This document shows, in pieces, positions 13,131 through 24,494 of a DNA stretch of 64,000 bases. Below the pieces are notes generated by a model. It was not told the origin of the DNA. It worked only from the letters and a program-made list of their open reading frames with translations, and ran no database searches. Source of the stretch: Mactra quadrangularis (taxonomy: Eukaryota; Mollusca; Bivalvia; Venerida; Mactridae); contig CM046295.1 of NCBI GenBank assembly GCA_025267735.1, positions 7,711,270 through 7,775,269 of the forward strand, in the 5' to 3' direction. Each line of letters starts with the position of its first letter. Position 1 is the stretch's first letter. Both the position numbers and the translations under genes were made by a program.

Positions 13131-13410
13131 AACGGTTCGGTAGCGCAGTTGGTAGCGCGTCTAGATTTCGAATCTAGTGTTCTCAGAGGTACGGGTTCGA
13201 AGCCCAACCGGGGAGGTTATACCCTCTCATGAAAATTTGACAATAATGTCAATATTCCTCTATCAATGAAGTACATGGAGACAGTTTCGGCCTTGTGGAA
13301 GGGTATGCGAGTACTGGCTATAGACAAGGGTCCAGGAAAGCTAGGTTAGGTGCGCTGGACGCCGTAAAATAACCTAATAACCTAACCGTGTTGGCACGGC
13401 GTTAAACCCA
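13131..13410 (+). mobile_element. tRNA-derived SINE, family A, near full length
   Basis: The head reads as tRNA: the D arm GCGCAGTTGGTAGCGC, an anticodon arm CTAGA-TTTCGAA-TCTAG whose 7-base loop centres on TCG (arginine), and the B box GGGTTCGAAGC. The acceptor stem does not pair well and the sequence runs on into a body (GTGGAAGGGTATGCGAGTAC, GGTCCAGGAAAGCTAGG) and the tail GTTGGCACGGCGTTAAACCC. It is therefore a SINE with a tRNA-Arg-like head, not a tRNA gene. A small tandem duplication (TAACCTAATAACCTAACC) sits in the tail. Confidence 0.88.
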
Positions 13411-14533
13411 CTATAAAAATAGCTCGTCTGTGATAACTTGAGACAAATCTAAATATATTCTATGCAACTAAACGAACTATAACACGTGGTCAACTTTCCT
13501 TGCAAGACACGCCTGGTTTATGATTATTATGCTTGCTCATTATAGTGCAATCAATATTATATGATATATACATGTACATTTAGGCAATAAAAAATAAATA
13601 CATGCATTAATAATTAAAGAATATTTTATAAATAAATAGGCTTACCTCTCCATGCGGTCGTTTCTTTTCCCAACTACACCTATAGACTATACACAAACTA
13701 CAACTAGTAAGCACGGAAACCCCGTGATTCACGTTCCACGCTTCACTGTACATTAGACAATCAATGAATTTAGATGTGTACAATAATGTAAACACTCTCG
13801 TTCCAACCAAGTGACCACACTACAGGTCGTCCACGTAAACATTGCGTATACAAACATTGCCGGTTTCATTACCCACTGATATTTAGGGGTGAATTATTTG
13901 TACAAATTTATAGTTTAGTTAGTTTACACTTATTTTATAAACACATCATTGTATGGAATTTATCATGTGCATATATACACTACTTAAATAATGGTTTAAT
14001 ATCAAAGTGGAATATTTAAACCATTAAAATGCTGTTCATGCATTAGCTTATTCACCTATGTAGTGGACAAATCCATTGTTTAAAGTACAAAAACACGCAT
14101 GACCTAGAATACGACCTGTATACTTCATAATCAAAACAAAAGCACAAAATTAACTTGTTCGTTTTATGTTATTTACTTTTTTGAAACCCCACATTATTTT
14201 AAACATTAAGAATAACTTTTCTGTATGTTAATTTTGCTTTAGTTGTATTCTTGCTGATTTAATTCCATGAGTTCTGGTCCCTATAAGGTCATTAAATACT
14301 AGGCCTTTACCTTCAGTCGGCAATGATATTAATTTTCTTTTATGAGTTTATGTGAATTTGCTAGTCTGGATTACCTGCCCCTTACCACTATCGTCATCGG
14401 GTCAGCCGTGATCATGACGGCCTCCTCAGTAATTATTCAGGAAATACTTTGTATTACGTTTTCTTAATCTTGCATGATCATTTGCTGACGATAGTAACTT
14501 TAGTAGGAGTTCGGTACTATATAGGTCATTCGA
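13411..14533. other. Spacer, nothing recognised
   Basis: AT-rich with a 67-codon minus-strand frame around 13.6-13.8 kb that resembles nothing and has no splice context. No gene is supported. Confidence 0.5.
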
Positions 14534-14548
14534 TTTCGGACGTGGATT

Positions 14549-14804
14549 TATTTATTGGAGTTAACGCCGTGTCAACACAATTGTAGGTCCTTTTACGGCG
14601 TCCAGCGCACCTAACCTAGCTTTCCTCGACCATGTCTATGACCAGTACTCACCTACCCTTCCACAAGGCCGGAAACTTCTCCATATTATCTAATCAATGG
14701 AGGAAAATCGACATTTTGTCAAATTTTCATGGAAGGGTATAACCTCCCCTCGGGCACGAGTATCCAAATCCAAGCGCGCTATCAACTGCGCTATCGACCC
14801 GGGT
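14549..14804 (-). mobile_element. tRNA-derived SINE, family A, with intact target duplication
   Basis: Minus-strand reading gives the head with GCGCAGTTGATAGCGC, the body GGAAGGGTAGGTGAGTACTG and the tail GTGTTGACACGGCGTTAACTC. The element is bracketed by a perfect 15-bp direct repeat, TTTCGGACGTGGATT, at 14534-14548 and 14805-14819, the expected footprint of LINE-machinery insertion. This fixes both element ends. Confidence 0.93.
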
Positions 14805-14819
14805 TTTCGGACGTGGATT

Positions 14820-15436
14820 AGTCTCGTTAGAATTTCGGATACTTTATTTAGCATAGATGTTACCGAACAACTAAAAAAAGTATCCACTGTAATTCTTGTA
14901 CAATGATCCTTTGATTTAAGCCTGTGTAGAGAGAATTTATCATTTGAAAACATAATTATCCAATACCTAATTCATTATATCGGGCGCGGCCATGATCATG
15001 GTTTGCCTGACGTACTTTTACCTGTCAAAGTACGACTGGGAACCAGACAATGTTTTATCAGATGAAGGCTAGATTGAAGTTCTTTCGCTAAAAAATGTGT
15101 TATTGTTTGTTCCTGTTAGAGATAAGTGTGAGGTGTCTTTACCCTAGAACCTGGTTTAAAGTTTAAACTTCCAGTAGCTTTTAGTTTGTCACTGTTCGTT
15201 CCAAGGCGGAAACGGTTTTCTTTTCTAAAACTGTATGACCTAGAAATTTCATATTTGGCGCATGGTATAACCTTAGATTCCTCTGCGAAGAGTGCTCAAA
15301 TTATGTCCCTTAAGTAAAAAAAGACCCCGTTCCAGAAATAACAAACTTTACTTGGAGATTTATCCGCAAATGTTAAAATTCTCGTTAACTGTGAGGTCTA
15401 GTTCTAGTGTGTGTGAAGTTGGCGTGTAGATTGTAC
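14820..15436. other. Spacer, nothing recognised
   Basis: Somewhat less AT-rich than its surroundings, but no open exon-like block or repeat structure was recognised. Confidence 0.45.
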
Positions 15437-16470
15437 ATTGTAATTCAACTCGTAGTTCGCGAATTACTAGCTAGCTAGTAGATGGGTATTCAACTTGTAG
15501 TTCGCGAATTACTAGCTGGCTAGTAGTTGGGTATTCAACTTGTAGTTCGACCTGGACACAGCAGCATAGGTATCGTTTGAACTACTAGCTAGTAGTTGGA
15601 TATTCAACTTGTAGTTCGACCTGGACTCACCAGCATAGGTATCGTTTGAATTACTAGGTAGTAGATGGGTATTCAAGTTGTAGTTCGACCCAGACTCACT
15701 AGCATAGGTATTTTTTGAATTACTAGCTAGTAGTTGGGTATTCAACTTGTAGTTCGACCTGGACTCACCAGCATAGGTATCGTTTGAATTACTAGCTAGT
15801 AATTGGGTATTCAACTTGTAGTTCGACCTGGACTCACCAGCATAGGTATCGTTTGAATTACTAGGTAGTAGTTGGGTATTCAACTTGTAGTTCGACCTGG
15901 ACTCACCAGCATAGGTATCGTTTGAATTACTAGCTAGTAGTTGGGTGTTAAACTTGTAGTTCGACCTGGACATACTAGCAAATGTTATTTTTTGAATTAC
16001 TAGTTAGTAGTTGGGTATTCAACTTGTAGTTCGACCCGGACACATTACTATACATAACATTTGAATTACTAGCTAGTAATTGGGTATTCAAGTTAAAGTT
16101 CGACCCGGACTCACCAGCATAGGTATTTTTTGAATTACTAGCTAGTAGTTGGGTATTAAAGTTGTAGTTCGACCCGGACTCACCAGCATAGGTATTTTTT
16201 AATTACTAGCTAGTAGTTGGGTATTTAAGTTGTAGTTCGACCCGGACTCACCAGCATAGGTATCGTTTGAATTACTAGCTAATAGTTGGGGGTTCAACTT
16301 GTAGTTCGACCTGGACTCACCAGCATAGGTATCGTTTGAATTACTAGGTAGTAGTTGGGTATTCAACTTGTAGTTCGACCTGGACTCACCAGCATAGGTA
16401 TCGTTTGAATTACTAGCTAGTAGTTGGGTGTTAAACTTGTAGTTCGACCTGGACATACTTATGTTATGCT
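15437..16470. repeat. Minisatellite, 69 bp unit, about 14 copies
   Basis: The word GTAGTTCGACCTGGACTCAC recurs every 69 bases (for example 15542, 15611, 15680), with GAATTACTAGCTAGTAGTTG once per unit. Because 69 is 3 x 23, a frame stays open over several units on the minus strand and spells a 23-residue repeat containing SRSNYKLNTQLL. A few units are truncated or carry indels (near 16.0 and 16.2 kb), which break that frame. Confidence 0.94.
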
Positions 16471-17620
16471 TTATGTCATCATCTAACCTGTCTCGCTTAG
16501 TCTGTGTTCCCGAACTGAAGTAATCAAACTGAAAATAAGGTCATACACAGATAATGATGCTTAGTCGTGTTCGTTAAGGCGTGGGCGACATTTTGTGTGT
16601 ACAGAGGTTTATTAGAGGGTTCTAGCTGCAAGCTTTTGGCTTGTCCTTTTTTGTTTTATTTATAACTTTGCTATAAGTTGGTGTATCGCGAAGTTCTTTA
16701 GTTTTGGACCACGTACATTGGATGTGATTCAAGTTTTAACGTTTGTTTACATTATCATATGTTCGTGTTTACAGTAAGACAAGGGAAGTTACTCTCTACG
16801 TTTTGCATCTGAGTGCACTAGAGAAGCATAATTTTATTATTAATTGACTCGATCTTCTGTAAACTAAATTGTTAAAGGATGATGATTATTTAAATGTACT
16901 TGTTCATTGTCTTTATAATATTCATATGTCAACCCACTTTTATGCATACAGTGAACTCGTCAGTTGCAGGTCATCGACAATTCCGGGTCACTTTTTTATA
17001 ATAGTACAGATGACGCCTTAATAATGCAATATTTTAATTATATGATAGTTTAGTCATGTACACTAACCACTTAGCTACCGTTACACAAACTTTCCATGCT
17101 GACATTTCTCTACCGGAAGTCATAGTCATGAAACACTAAATAGAGTCTTTTCCAACCAATGCGAAAGCATGTGAAGGTTTCGTCCATGCGTTCGAGAAGT
17201 GCGACCCGTAACTATTGAGTTTGCAACATGCAATTTGGAAAATTACAGGCAAATAAACACTATAAATTTAATATAGCATGGTAAGGTGGAAGTATTTGTT
17301 TATCAATTTATGCAGGTTTGATTCCCACAACTTTCGTTTTGAAGAGACACGCATCATTTGTTTCGTTACTGACCCGGAACTGTCGAGTTCACTGTACCCA
17401 GCCTGAAATTAGTTTGCGTTCTCAGGAGATGTTATTTACAATCGTTTTTATCTTTCATTAAACTTAAGTACAGTACTGAGCTAAGTTTAAATAAGTTCCC
17501 AGTGAAAATGACATAAAATAATCATACATTGTATGAAGAGGCTCTTTGATAGGTTTATTTTTGTGTCTTAGTTTGACATTTATTCATGTATTTTTTTTAA
17601 TTTTTACTCAGATTTACATA
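16471..17620. other. Spacer, nothing recognised
   Basis: No exon-like block or repeat family member was recognised. The sequence is AT-rich with scattered CpG. Confidence 0.45.
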
Positions 17621-17814
17621 GTGTCAACATAAATTAGGTAATTTTAATTTTATCGGGCACAACTCACCTAACCGATCTTTCCTAGACCTTTATCCGAAAC
17701 CAGTACTTACTTCTCATTCTTGTAAATAAACTGATAGTAAACATAAATAAATTTAGATATTAAATAACCGCTTATGAAAAGTGTCTACATAAATTAGGTA
17801 ATTTTAATTTTATC
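17621..17814. repeat. 34-bp direct repeat flanking a SINE-A relic
   Basis: The 34-base word beginning GTGTCAACATAAATTAGGTA at 17621-17654 recurs at 17781-17814 with one mismatch. Between them, from 17655 to about 17724, is a degraded minus-strand tail/body of SINE family A (CACCTAACCGATCTTTCCT, AACCAGTACTTAC). The repeat is longer than a typical target duplication, so either an unusually long duplication or a local tandem event is possible. Confidence 0.75.
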
Positions 17815-17852
17815 TTAATTCCTGTATCATTAGTTTCCATAATTGTCGCTCT

Positions 17853-18443
17853 TTGCGTAAGCACTACAGAAATTTCAGTGAGGAAAGAAATATGTTGAAC
17901 TCAAATATAATTGGTTTGGTAGAGACACGGACTCATGATGCCTTTACTGATGATTATACTTTGAGTGGTTTTGAGAAAATCTTTTCTGGTGTTAATCAGG
18001 CTGCTCATGGATTAGCTGTTTATCACAAAGAACCTTTGCATGTTGAAATTATTGCTATTGGTACATCATCCAGTATAGAATTTATTTTATTAGACGTCAA
18101 TCAATTAATAATTGTAGGATTTCTATATTGTCCTAGAAAGGCAACTGCTTATAATTTTACAATGTTTATGAATGATGTGTTACAAAAATTGTCTGATTTT
18201 TGTGATAGAAAGTTTGTACTAATGGGGGATTTCAACTTTGATTACACCAACAATCAGGCATTATGTAATCAAATAGAACAAAAACTGAAGCTTACCCATC
18301 TACCAACTTCAGAGACTACTGATTACCATTCCTTTATAGACCATCTCTATTCTAATGTTAACAGTGAAACAATTGTACATTATGGAACCTTAGAATCATA
18401 CTACTCTGATCACAAACCCATATTTATTGTATTTGATTGGTAA
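17853..18443 (+). CDS. EEP-family endonuclease domain, probable Helentron-type transposon remnant
   Basis: The open frame of about 196 residues matches the endonuclease/exonuclease/phosphatase fold. Visible hallmarks are GLVET with the metal-binding Glu at residue 24, GDFNFD with Asp126 and Asn128, FIDHLY at 161-166, and SDHKPI with the catalytic Asp186-His187. It ends at TAA just after the domain. The frame stays open upstream through HNCRSLRKHY, so the ATG-like start given is nominal (TTG); no stop occurs until at least about 17815. In animals, EEP domains of this type with an SLRKHY-like start are found at the C-terminus of Helentron-type Rep/helicase proteins and in non-LTR retrotransposons. 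No helicase or reverse transcriptase is seen upstream, so this is a 5'-truncated piece. All catalytic residues are kept, suggesting recent decay or domestication. The class assignment is inference. Confidence 0.7.
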   Translation: MRKHYRNFSEERNMLNSNIIGLVETRTHDAFTDDYTLSGFEKIFSGVNQAAHGLAVYHKEPLHVEIIAIGTSSSIEFILLDVNQLIIVGFLYCPRKATAYNFTMFMNDVLQKLSDFCDRKFVLMGDFNFDYTNNQALCNQIEQKLKLTHLPTSETTDYHSFIDHLYSNVNSETIVHYGTLESYYSDHKPIFIVFDW

Positions 18444-18981
18444 TCAGTGTCTTGAATGTATAAGTAATGAAATGCAATTTTCTCCAACTGTGGGTAGACA
18501 TACCATCTTATAAGCCTGCTGACTAGATTTTACAAACATTATTTATGATTTAAGTTGGGATAGTGATCAGCACCTTAAATTTGTGTTGTTCTACTGATTG
18601 ATCTATTTATTGTTTAAGACAACAAAACTTGCTAAAAAGGCTTAGAAAATGAAAAAAATCATTGATCACCGGTTTGAAATATTAATATGCCAGGCTTTCT
18701 CAGCCCCTATATCTTACGAATGTGTAAAACTTATGAGGTACCATGCAAGCTGGTATTTTAGCTATAGGTTTGCAACTCAGAAATATACAATATAAACTGA
18801 AGACTAGTAAGTTTAAGCCTAGTGCTTCAGTAAGATGTCTTTGAAGGTACAGCTGTGCTGAAGTTGTATTGTTTAATTATAAATAACTGTATACTCATTC
18901 TCATAATGAATATTCACATCAAGATAACTAAATTTATACTGGGTTCAATTAACCATTTGTATTGTATTTTTATCTTTTAAG
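18444..18981. other. AT-rich spacer downstream of the endonuclease ORF
   Basis: No coding block was recognised. A pyrimidine-rich run ending TTTTAAG immediately precedes the next exon-like block. Confidence 0.45.
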
Positions 18982-20882
18982 ATGGCTTCAACATCTAGAT
19001 TAACACCATATGGCGAAATAGTTTATTATGAGTATTTGATGTCATAAAACCAAGCAGCTATACAGGACTGTACAGATGGGGTAGTTAAGCAGGCTGCCAC
19101 TGCTGGTTGTACTGATGGCGATTATGTGATAAAGTTGCTGTGTTATTTTAACACAAATTCAAATTCAAAAAGGTACTTATGTTTTATGTATATCCATGAA
19201 ATATGTCTGTCATAAGTTCACTCATTGCTTGAAAGGCTCTTTAGCATGTCAATCCAGGAGGTAAATAATTGAGTGCATAAAATGGACATTATCTGTAAAT
19301 GTATGATGATTGGTTATTAAGTCTGGAGAAACTGTTATAGATAACATGCATCTCTACATTTGAAACTGTGTATATTTCAACTCTGGTGTATTGTGATTTT
19401 TTAATGTAATATTACATCTAATGTAATATTGAAACTTGAAACTAATTATTCAGTTGCTATTACCCACTGTAGAAACAAAACAACTAATGCATTTTGTCTC
19501 CACTGTAATTGTTTTCACATGTAAAGTATTTACAGTACATGCTTACTAGATTTTAGATGTTTTAATCTCCATAACATGTTTTGTAAAATGACAATGTTGT
19601 TAGAAATTCTGACCAAGTCAAATTGGTATCATGCAAATGCATGTATTTTTAGGAAATCAGATTTATATTGTTGCAAGATGACCCACAGCTAACTTAAAGA
19701 ATGACAAAATTCAAGTCAGATCAAAATTCCATTTAGTAGTCATTAGTTTGCACATTTCACAAGTTCCATGTTTTTTGTGTGATTCATACTAGGTTTAGTA
19801 CAGCAAATGTCTACTAGACAAATAAAACATTCCATGCAATTATTAATCATTTAATGTAAATGTTGATTCAATGGTATCGACAAATTATTTGTTCATGGAT
19901 TATTAGTTATATAACACTATTTTTATTGTACTTCTTTTCCAGTTAGACCATTAAGTTCCTTAGTGCTAACATCGGCCTTGAAATTTTTGTAACACAACCA
20001 GTTAGAGTTTCACCATCTGATAATACAGATGGTGAGCTTATGATGCATCCATCCACAGCTCAGTAAGTCATTATGAAAGAAGCTTGGGCCTCTCCAACTA
20101 AAAAGAGGGTGTCAGTGGGTGCCAAGATAACACAGGTATGTAATGGTATTTTATGGATTATATTTTTCTAATTGCCATTCAAAATTTAAGTGAGGTCCTA
20201 ATTTGACATAAATTTTAAGTATACATGAGAAACAAAGCAACATTCAAATCAATAGATGGAGAGTTCAAACCTTGCAAAAGCACTGTTAACTTTCATTAGC
20301 TAGATATTTGCCTCTATTTTTATGGCACCCTTGTTTAAGTTTTAAGCATGCTAAAAGGATAGTATTATTATGTTCGGCTCAGTGCACCCAATGAGAATAA
20401 TTGACTGTCAAAAGAAACTGAGATATCTGTCCTAGGAAAATAACTGAGCAGTTGGTTAATGTGAATCGGTAACCAAAATGCGGTTGCTATATTTTACTAC
20501 TATTCTTTGTTTGAAGTCAATGCATAAGGATTTAAAGCTCTTGTCTTCTTAACTTCACACATTGTTCTGCTTTCACAATGATAATCTTATGTAAAATAAC
20601 CCTACATATTTTAAGGTTTATGAGCAGCAGTGTTATTTTGTAAACTTGTACTGTTAATACATGGCATTACATTGATTGAATTCTAAATATGCATTGTGCT
20701 CTTATTTTTCTATTATACAGGATGAAGAGACTAGAAGTGTGGATGTAAGAGGAGAGGCTATGTGCAACTGAAGAGTTATACGTTGCAAAACTCATCTGGT
20801 TGAGCCTAAGTCACTCTTTGTAGAGAGTTAGCCCAGTTTGATTCAAGGACTTGGGAATATGTTGAAATCACAGATCTGATAG
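18982..20882 (+). pseudogene. Decayed spliced gene, three exon-like blocks with in-frame stops
   Basis: Three blocks have plausible splice borders and matching phases. Block A, 18982-19172, starts ATG (MASTSRLTPYGEIVYYEYLMS), hits TAA at codon 22, then continues in frame (NQAAIQDCTDGVVKQAATAG) to a donor AG|GTACTT in phase 2. Block B, 19943-20135, follows CTTCTTTTCCAG and ends ACACAG|GTATGT; in the joined frame it has a TAG near its start and a TAA after HPSTAQ, but otherwise reads like protein (KKRVSVGAKITQ). Block C starts at 20721 after TTCTATTATACAG, with TGA at 20769 and a TAG before the double stop TGA-TAG at 20877-20882. The regular splice signals and preserved phase argue for a real former gene. 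The protein family was not recognised. It may be a pseudogene of a host gene or a captured segment. Confidence 0.45.
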
Positions 20883-23800
20883 TCAATTCATAGCACATCA
20901 GTATTAATGATCACCTGATCTAAAGTAGAGGTATGTTAGTCATGTCTAAGATAACATAGATGTGTTTAATGCTATTACTGATAGATACTGCCATTTAAAT
21001 TACAGAAAGAACATTTTAATGGGACTCAATTACTGGGAAAAATATTCAGATTGACTGTCATTTATTGCATTAGTTGACCTTCACATTAATTTAAATCTCT
21101 CTTTAACAGAAACTTACTTAATATGTTGTGATAATTTGTATGCTTAAAGACTTTTTGCTTGCTAGGAATGTGTAGTAAAGCCAGACTAATAACACAATGT
21201 GTGTTACTTGTCTGTCCCAACAAAAACCATTGAAGTTGATTATTAGCATTATTAAAACTATGATTTGTCATAAAATGTATAATAAAATTAAGCTTATTAT
21301 GCCTAAAACTGTGTATTTGACATCAGCTGATCCGGTAAAAAATGTACAATGAGGAAATCACAAATAAAACCACATTTTGTATTGATACATGATGTCTTGT
21401 CTTCATGAAAATTGGCAAATTTTGGTTGGCATTAAGTCTAATGTGTATTTCTATCAGTCCACATTTATAGTGGGACCGACATATGGTGTGTATATATTTC
21501 AATGTGTCTTCATATCTTACCATTATATAGTCTAATGTTATTATCTTTCTGAATGTCAGGTGATGATTGTTCTATCAATCTGTTAGAGGGAGTTTAACAT
21601 ACATGCTTTAAAATTAATTGAGTTAACATGATACATGATTTCAGCAAGCACATTATCTGACAGAAAAATTTTCACACACTCAACCATAATGACACATTTA
21701 GGATTAATATCAGACAAGCTATTGATTTTGGGGAAGTTTCTAAATTGTATTTTTGTTTGAATTTCAGAAAAATAGAAGTAGTTCCTGTTGAATTCAAGAA
21801 ACTTGAAGGAGTTGCCACTAAGTGCATTACTTTTATTTTTGTTTATCATCAAGTGTTGATTAAGACTGTTAATGTTCATTCAAAGAAATAAGCATATAGT
21901 TTTTTCATGTATTCAACATGTGGGAAGCATCATTATTAACAGCTATTTGTAACAAAAATGTATATCACCGATATAATTTCGGACTGTTAAAGTTATGTTG
22001 TTCTTAATTGGTTTGATAGTAGTAACAATAATGGATTTACAGTAGACTCTTTGTTTAATGCCACATGACCTTGGTTGTAATGCTAGACACTTTGATATGT
22101 GTCGCAATGTTGCTTTTTATCATAAGTTGTGTTTTTTAGTTTGATATGTATTTAGGTTCAACTCAAGGATAGTTAAGATAGATGTAACATTTGTATGGGG
22201 AGAGTTACTAACCGGTAATACAGTTTTATTTATATATTAATTATTATTCATGTGCCTGTGCATTTACATGTTTGTTGAGCAATAATTTAGTAGGCATATG
22301 CTTGTCTTTAAACCAGTAAATAAAAGATATACAAATATATATTAGCTTTGTTATACATTTACATGTACATTCATTGTTTTAACCCTGAATTAATAAGAGT
22401 ATGATACTGTGTCCACCCTAAATGAACAAATGGAAATCATATTTATGGATATCAAAGATAAACATGACAACTTATAGACAATGAATTATGCACTATTCAA
22501 ACTGGCAATTTAATCAAGTTCATGTCAGTCACATTCAATCAAACATCCCAACTTATTAAAATGTGACACATGCATATGTTGCATAAGAATCCAATTATTT
22601 AGTTTGTTCAGTCTTGTGGTGAATGCTTTTTTACATATATGATGTGTGTACAGTTTGACCATAACCTCACCTTTATGCAAGAATATTCATTACATTAAAT
22701 ATTAATGTAGTATCAATGCATGATAACACCATTGCCGTGAGGATTATTTGTCGAAATTTAACGCATAAACATACTTCTATTATTTACTTTGGCTGCCAAA
22801 GTGTAGAATGTAGGCAGGATACTGATTTATGCATGGTATGTGTTGATAATTATTAGATTCAAGTGTTAAAGGTTGGATCAGGGTCAAACTTAAAGCACTA
22901 TACCATGAAAACTGCATATGCTTCATGTAGTTTATCATCTTGAATAACGTGGACTATCAATTACAAAAATATACCTTGGAAATTGGACATACAATAGACA
23001 TACATAGTTGTAGAAATACAACAAGGTTATAGAGATTAACTCGCAAACAATAGTTCTATTATTGTTTAAACTATGACGTGTAAAGTCAATGTTTACTAAC
23101 AACTTATCTGCTTTTCTAATAACTAGCTCCAAAGCAACTTTCAGAAGTCTTAATAATAGCAAATGACCATGGATTGTCTTCATAGTGCATTGAAACGCGA
23201 ACACCAGTATGTTGTTTTTACTGACTACATTTAATTTACAAAATTACAATGTTGAACCCTTAATCAAAATATTTCATCAGTGTATTTCTGTGTTCAGACA
23301 ACATCACCACTGAAACCAATTCCATTAAATTTTGGTTTTCTATGGAATCTTATGTTGATCTCTTTTTCATGATATGATATTGGTTTATGTATATCTGGGT
23401 AGAAGATTCCCAAGGTAGTTCTTAATGGTAGTTTACTTGATATTGCACTTGAGCTATGCTGTATCTACACAAATATATTTCCAATGAAGATAATTATTCC
23501 TTATTTCTATGCTTTGTCATTTGGACATTAAGTTAAGCAGACAAATTTCATGCTGGTGAAGTAAATTTATTCAAATTGATTCTCAACACTATCTTAATTA
23601 ACTATACATGCCATCCAAACTTGAAAGCAAGCGCTAAACTTCAGTGCTTTCAGCACTTTGATTTTATATTTAGTATGAATACATTATTCTGCACCAATTT
23701 CATCATCCAAAATTAATAGATACACTTATAAAAGCACGTCATTCAAATATTCTTGTTATGACTTATGCTGATTTTTTGAGGTATGAATTTTTGTGAAATA

Positions 23801-24494
23801 AAAACATGACTTGTATAAACCATATCAGGCAATTGGATTTAAAAAAAACATAGAGCAGATAGGATTTTATACATTTAATGCATGTAATATGATTGCAAAA
23901 CAAATATACATTGATTAAATAAAATTGTGAATTTATTGATAAAATATGATATTTCAATACATTAACAAAGAACATAAATTTACTCATGCAACATAAAAGC
24001 TTCACAATCATATTTATATTCTCTTCCTTTACATGAACAAATCACTGCTAGCTATTTTCTAATTATATCTAACTTAAATTCAAGTGCATAAAATGATACA
24101 TTTATAGAAAAATATGAAAATGTAAATATACATTGTTAAATTAAATAATTCATTCAGCATTCACGCAAATTCTCTTTAATTACACGAACGGTCTCACTTT
24201 TACGGGCTATATAGAATACACTTTAAATTGCAAAGAAATAGTCCAAATTAAGAAAAAACACAATTGTTGCTATTTTTCAATAATCACAAATATATATATA
24301 CTACATGTATAATTCTATATTTCCCGAATCAGAAACATATAATGGTTACCGACTAGTTTCACAATTGTAACACAAAACAGAACATAGTGTATACTATACA
24401 CTACAATGACCACCTAGCATTAATCACGGGTCAATACAATTGTACAATATTATATTTTCAATTTTCATATATGTAATGATTGGTCTATTAAATC
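20883..24494. other. 3.6 kb AT-rich intergenic DNA, no gene seen
   Basis: Several minus-strand frames of 60-98 codons occur, but they are rich in Asn/Phe/Leu/Ile as expected from AT-rich noncoding DNA and have no family resemblance or splice context. No SINE, MITE or minisatellite was recognised, which makes this the cleanest stretch in the window. Confidence 0.5.

Noticed and set aside
13131..13205. Arginine tRNA gene
   Set aside because: D arm, anticodon arm and B box look right, but the acceptor stem does not pair and the sequence continues into the body and tail of a SINE.
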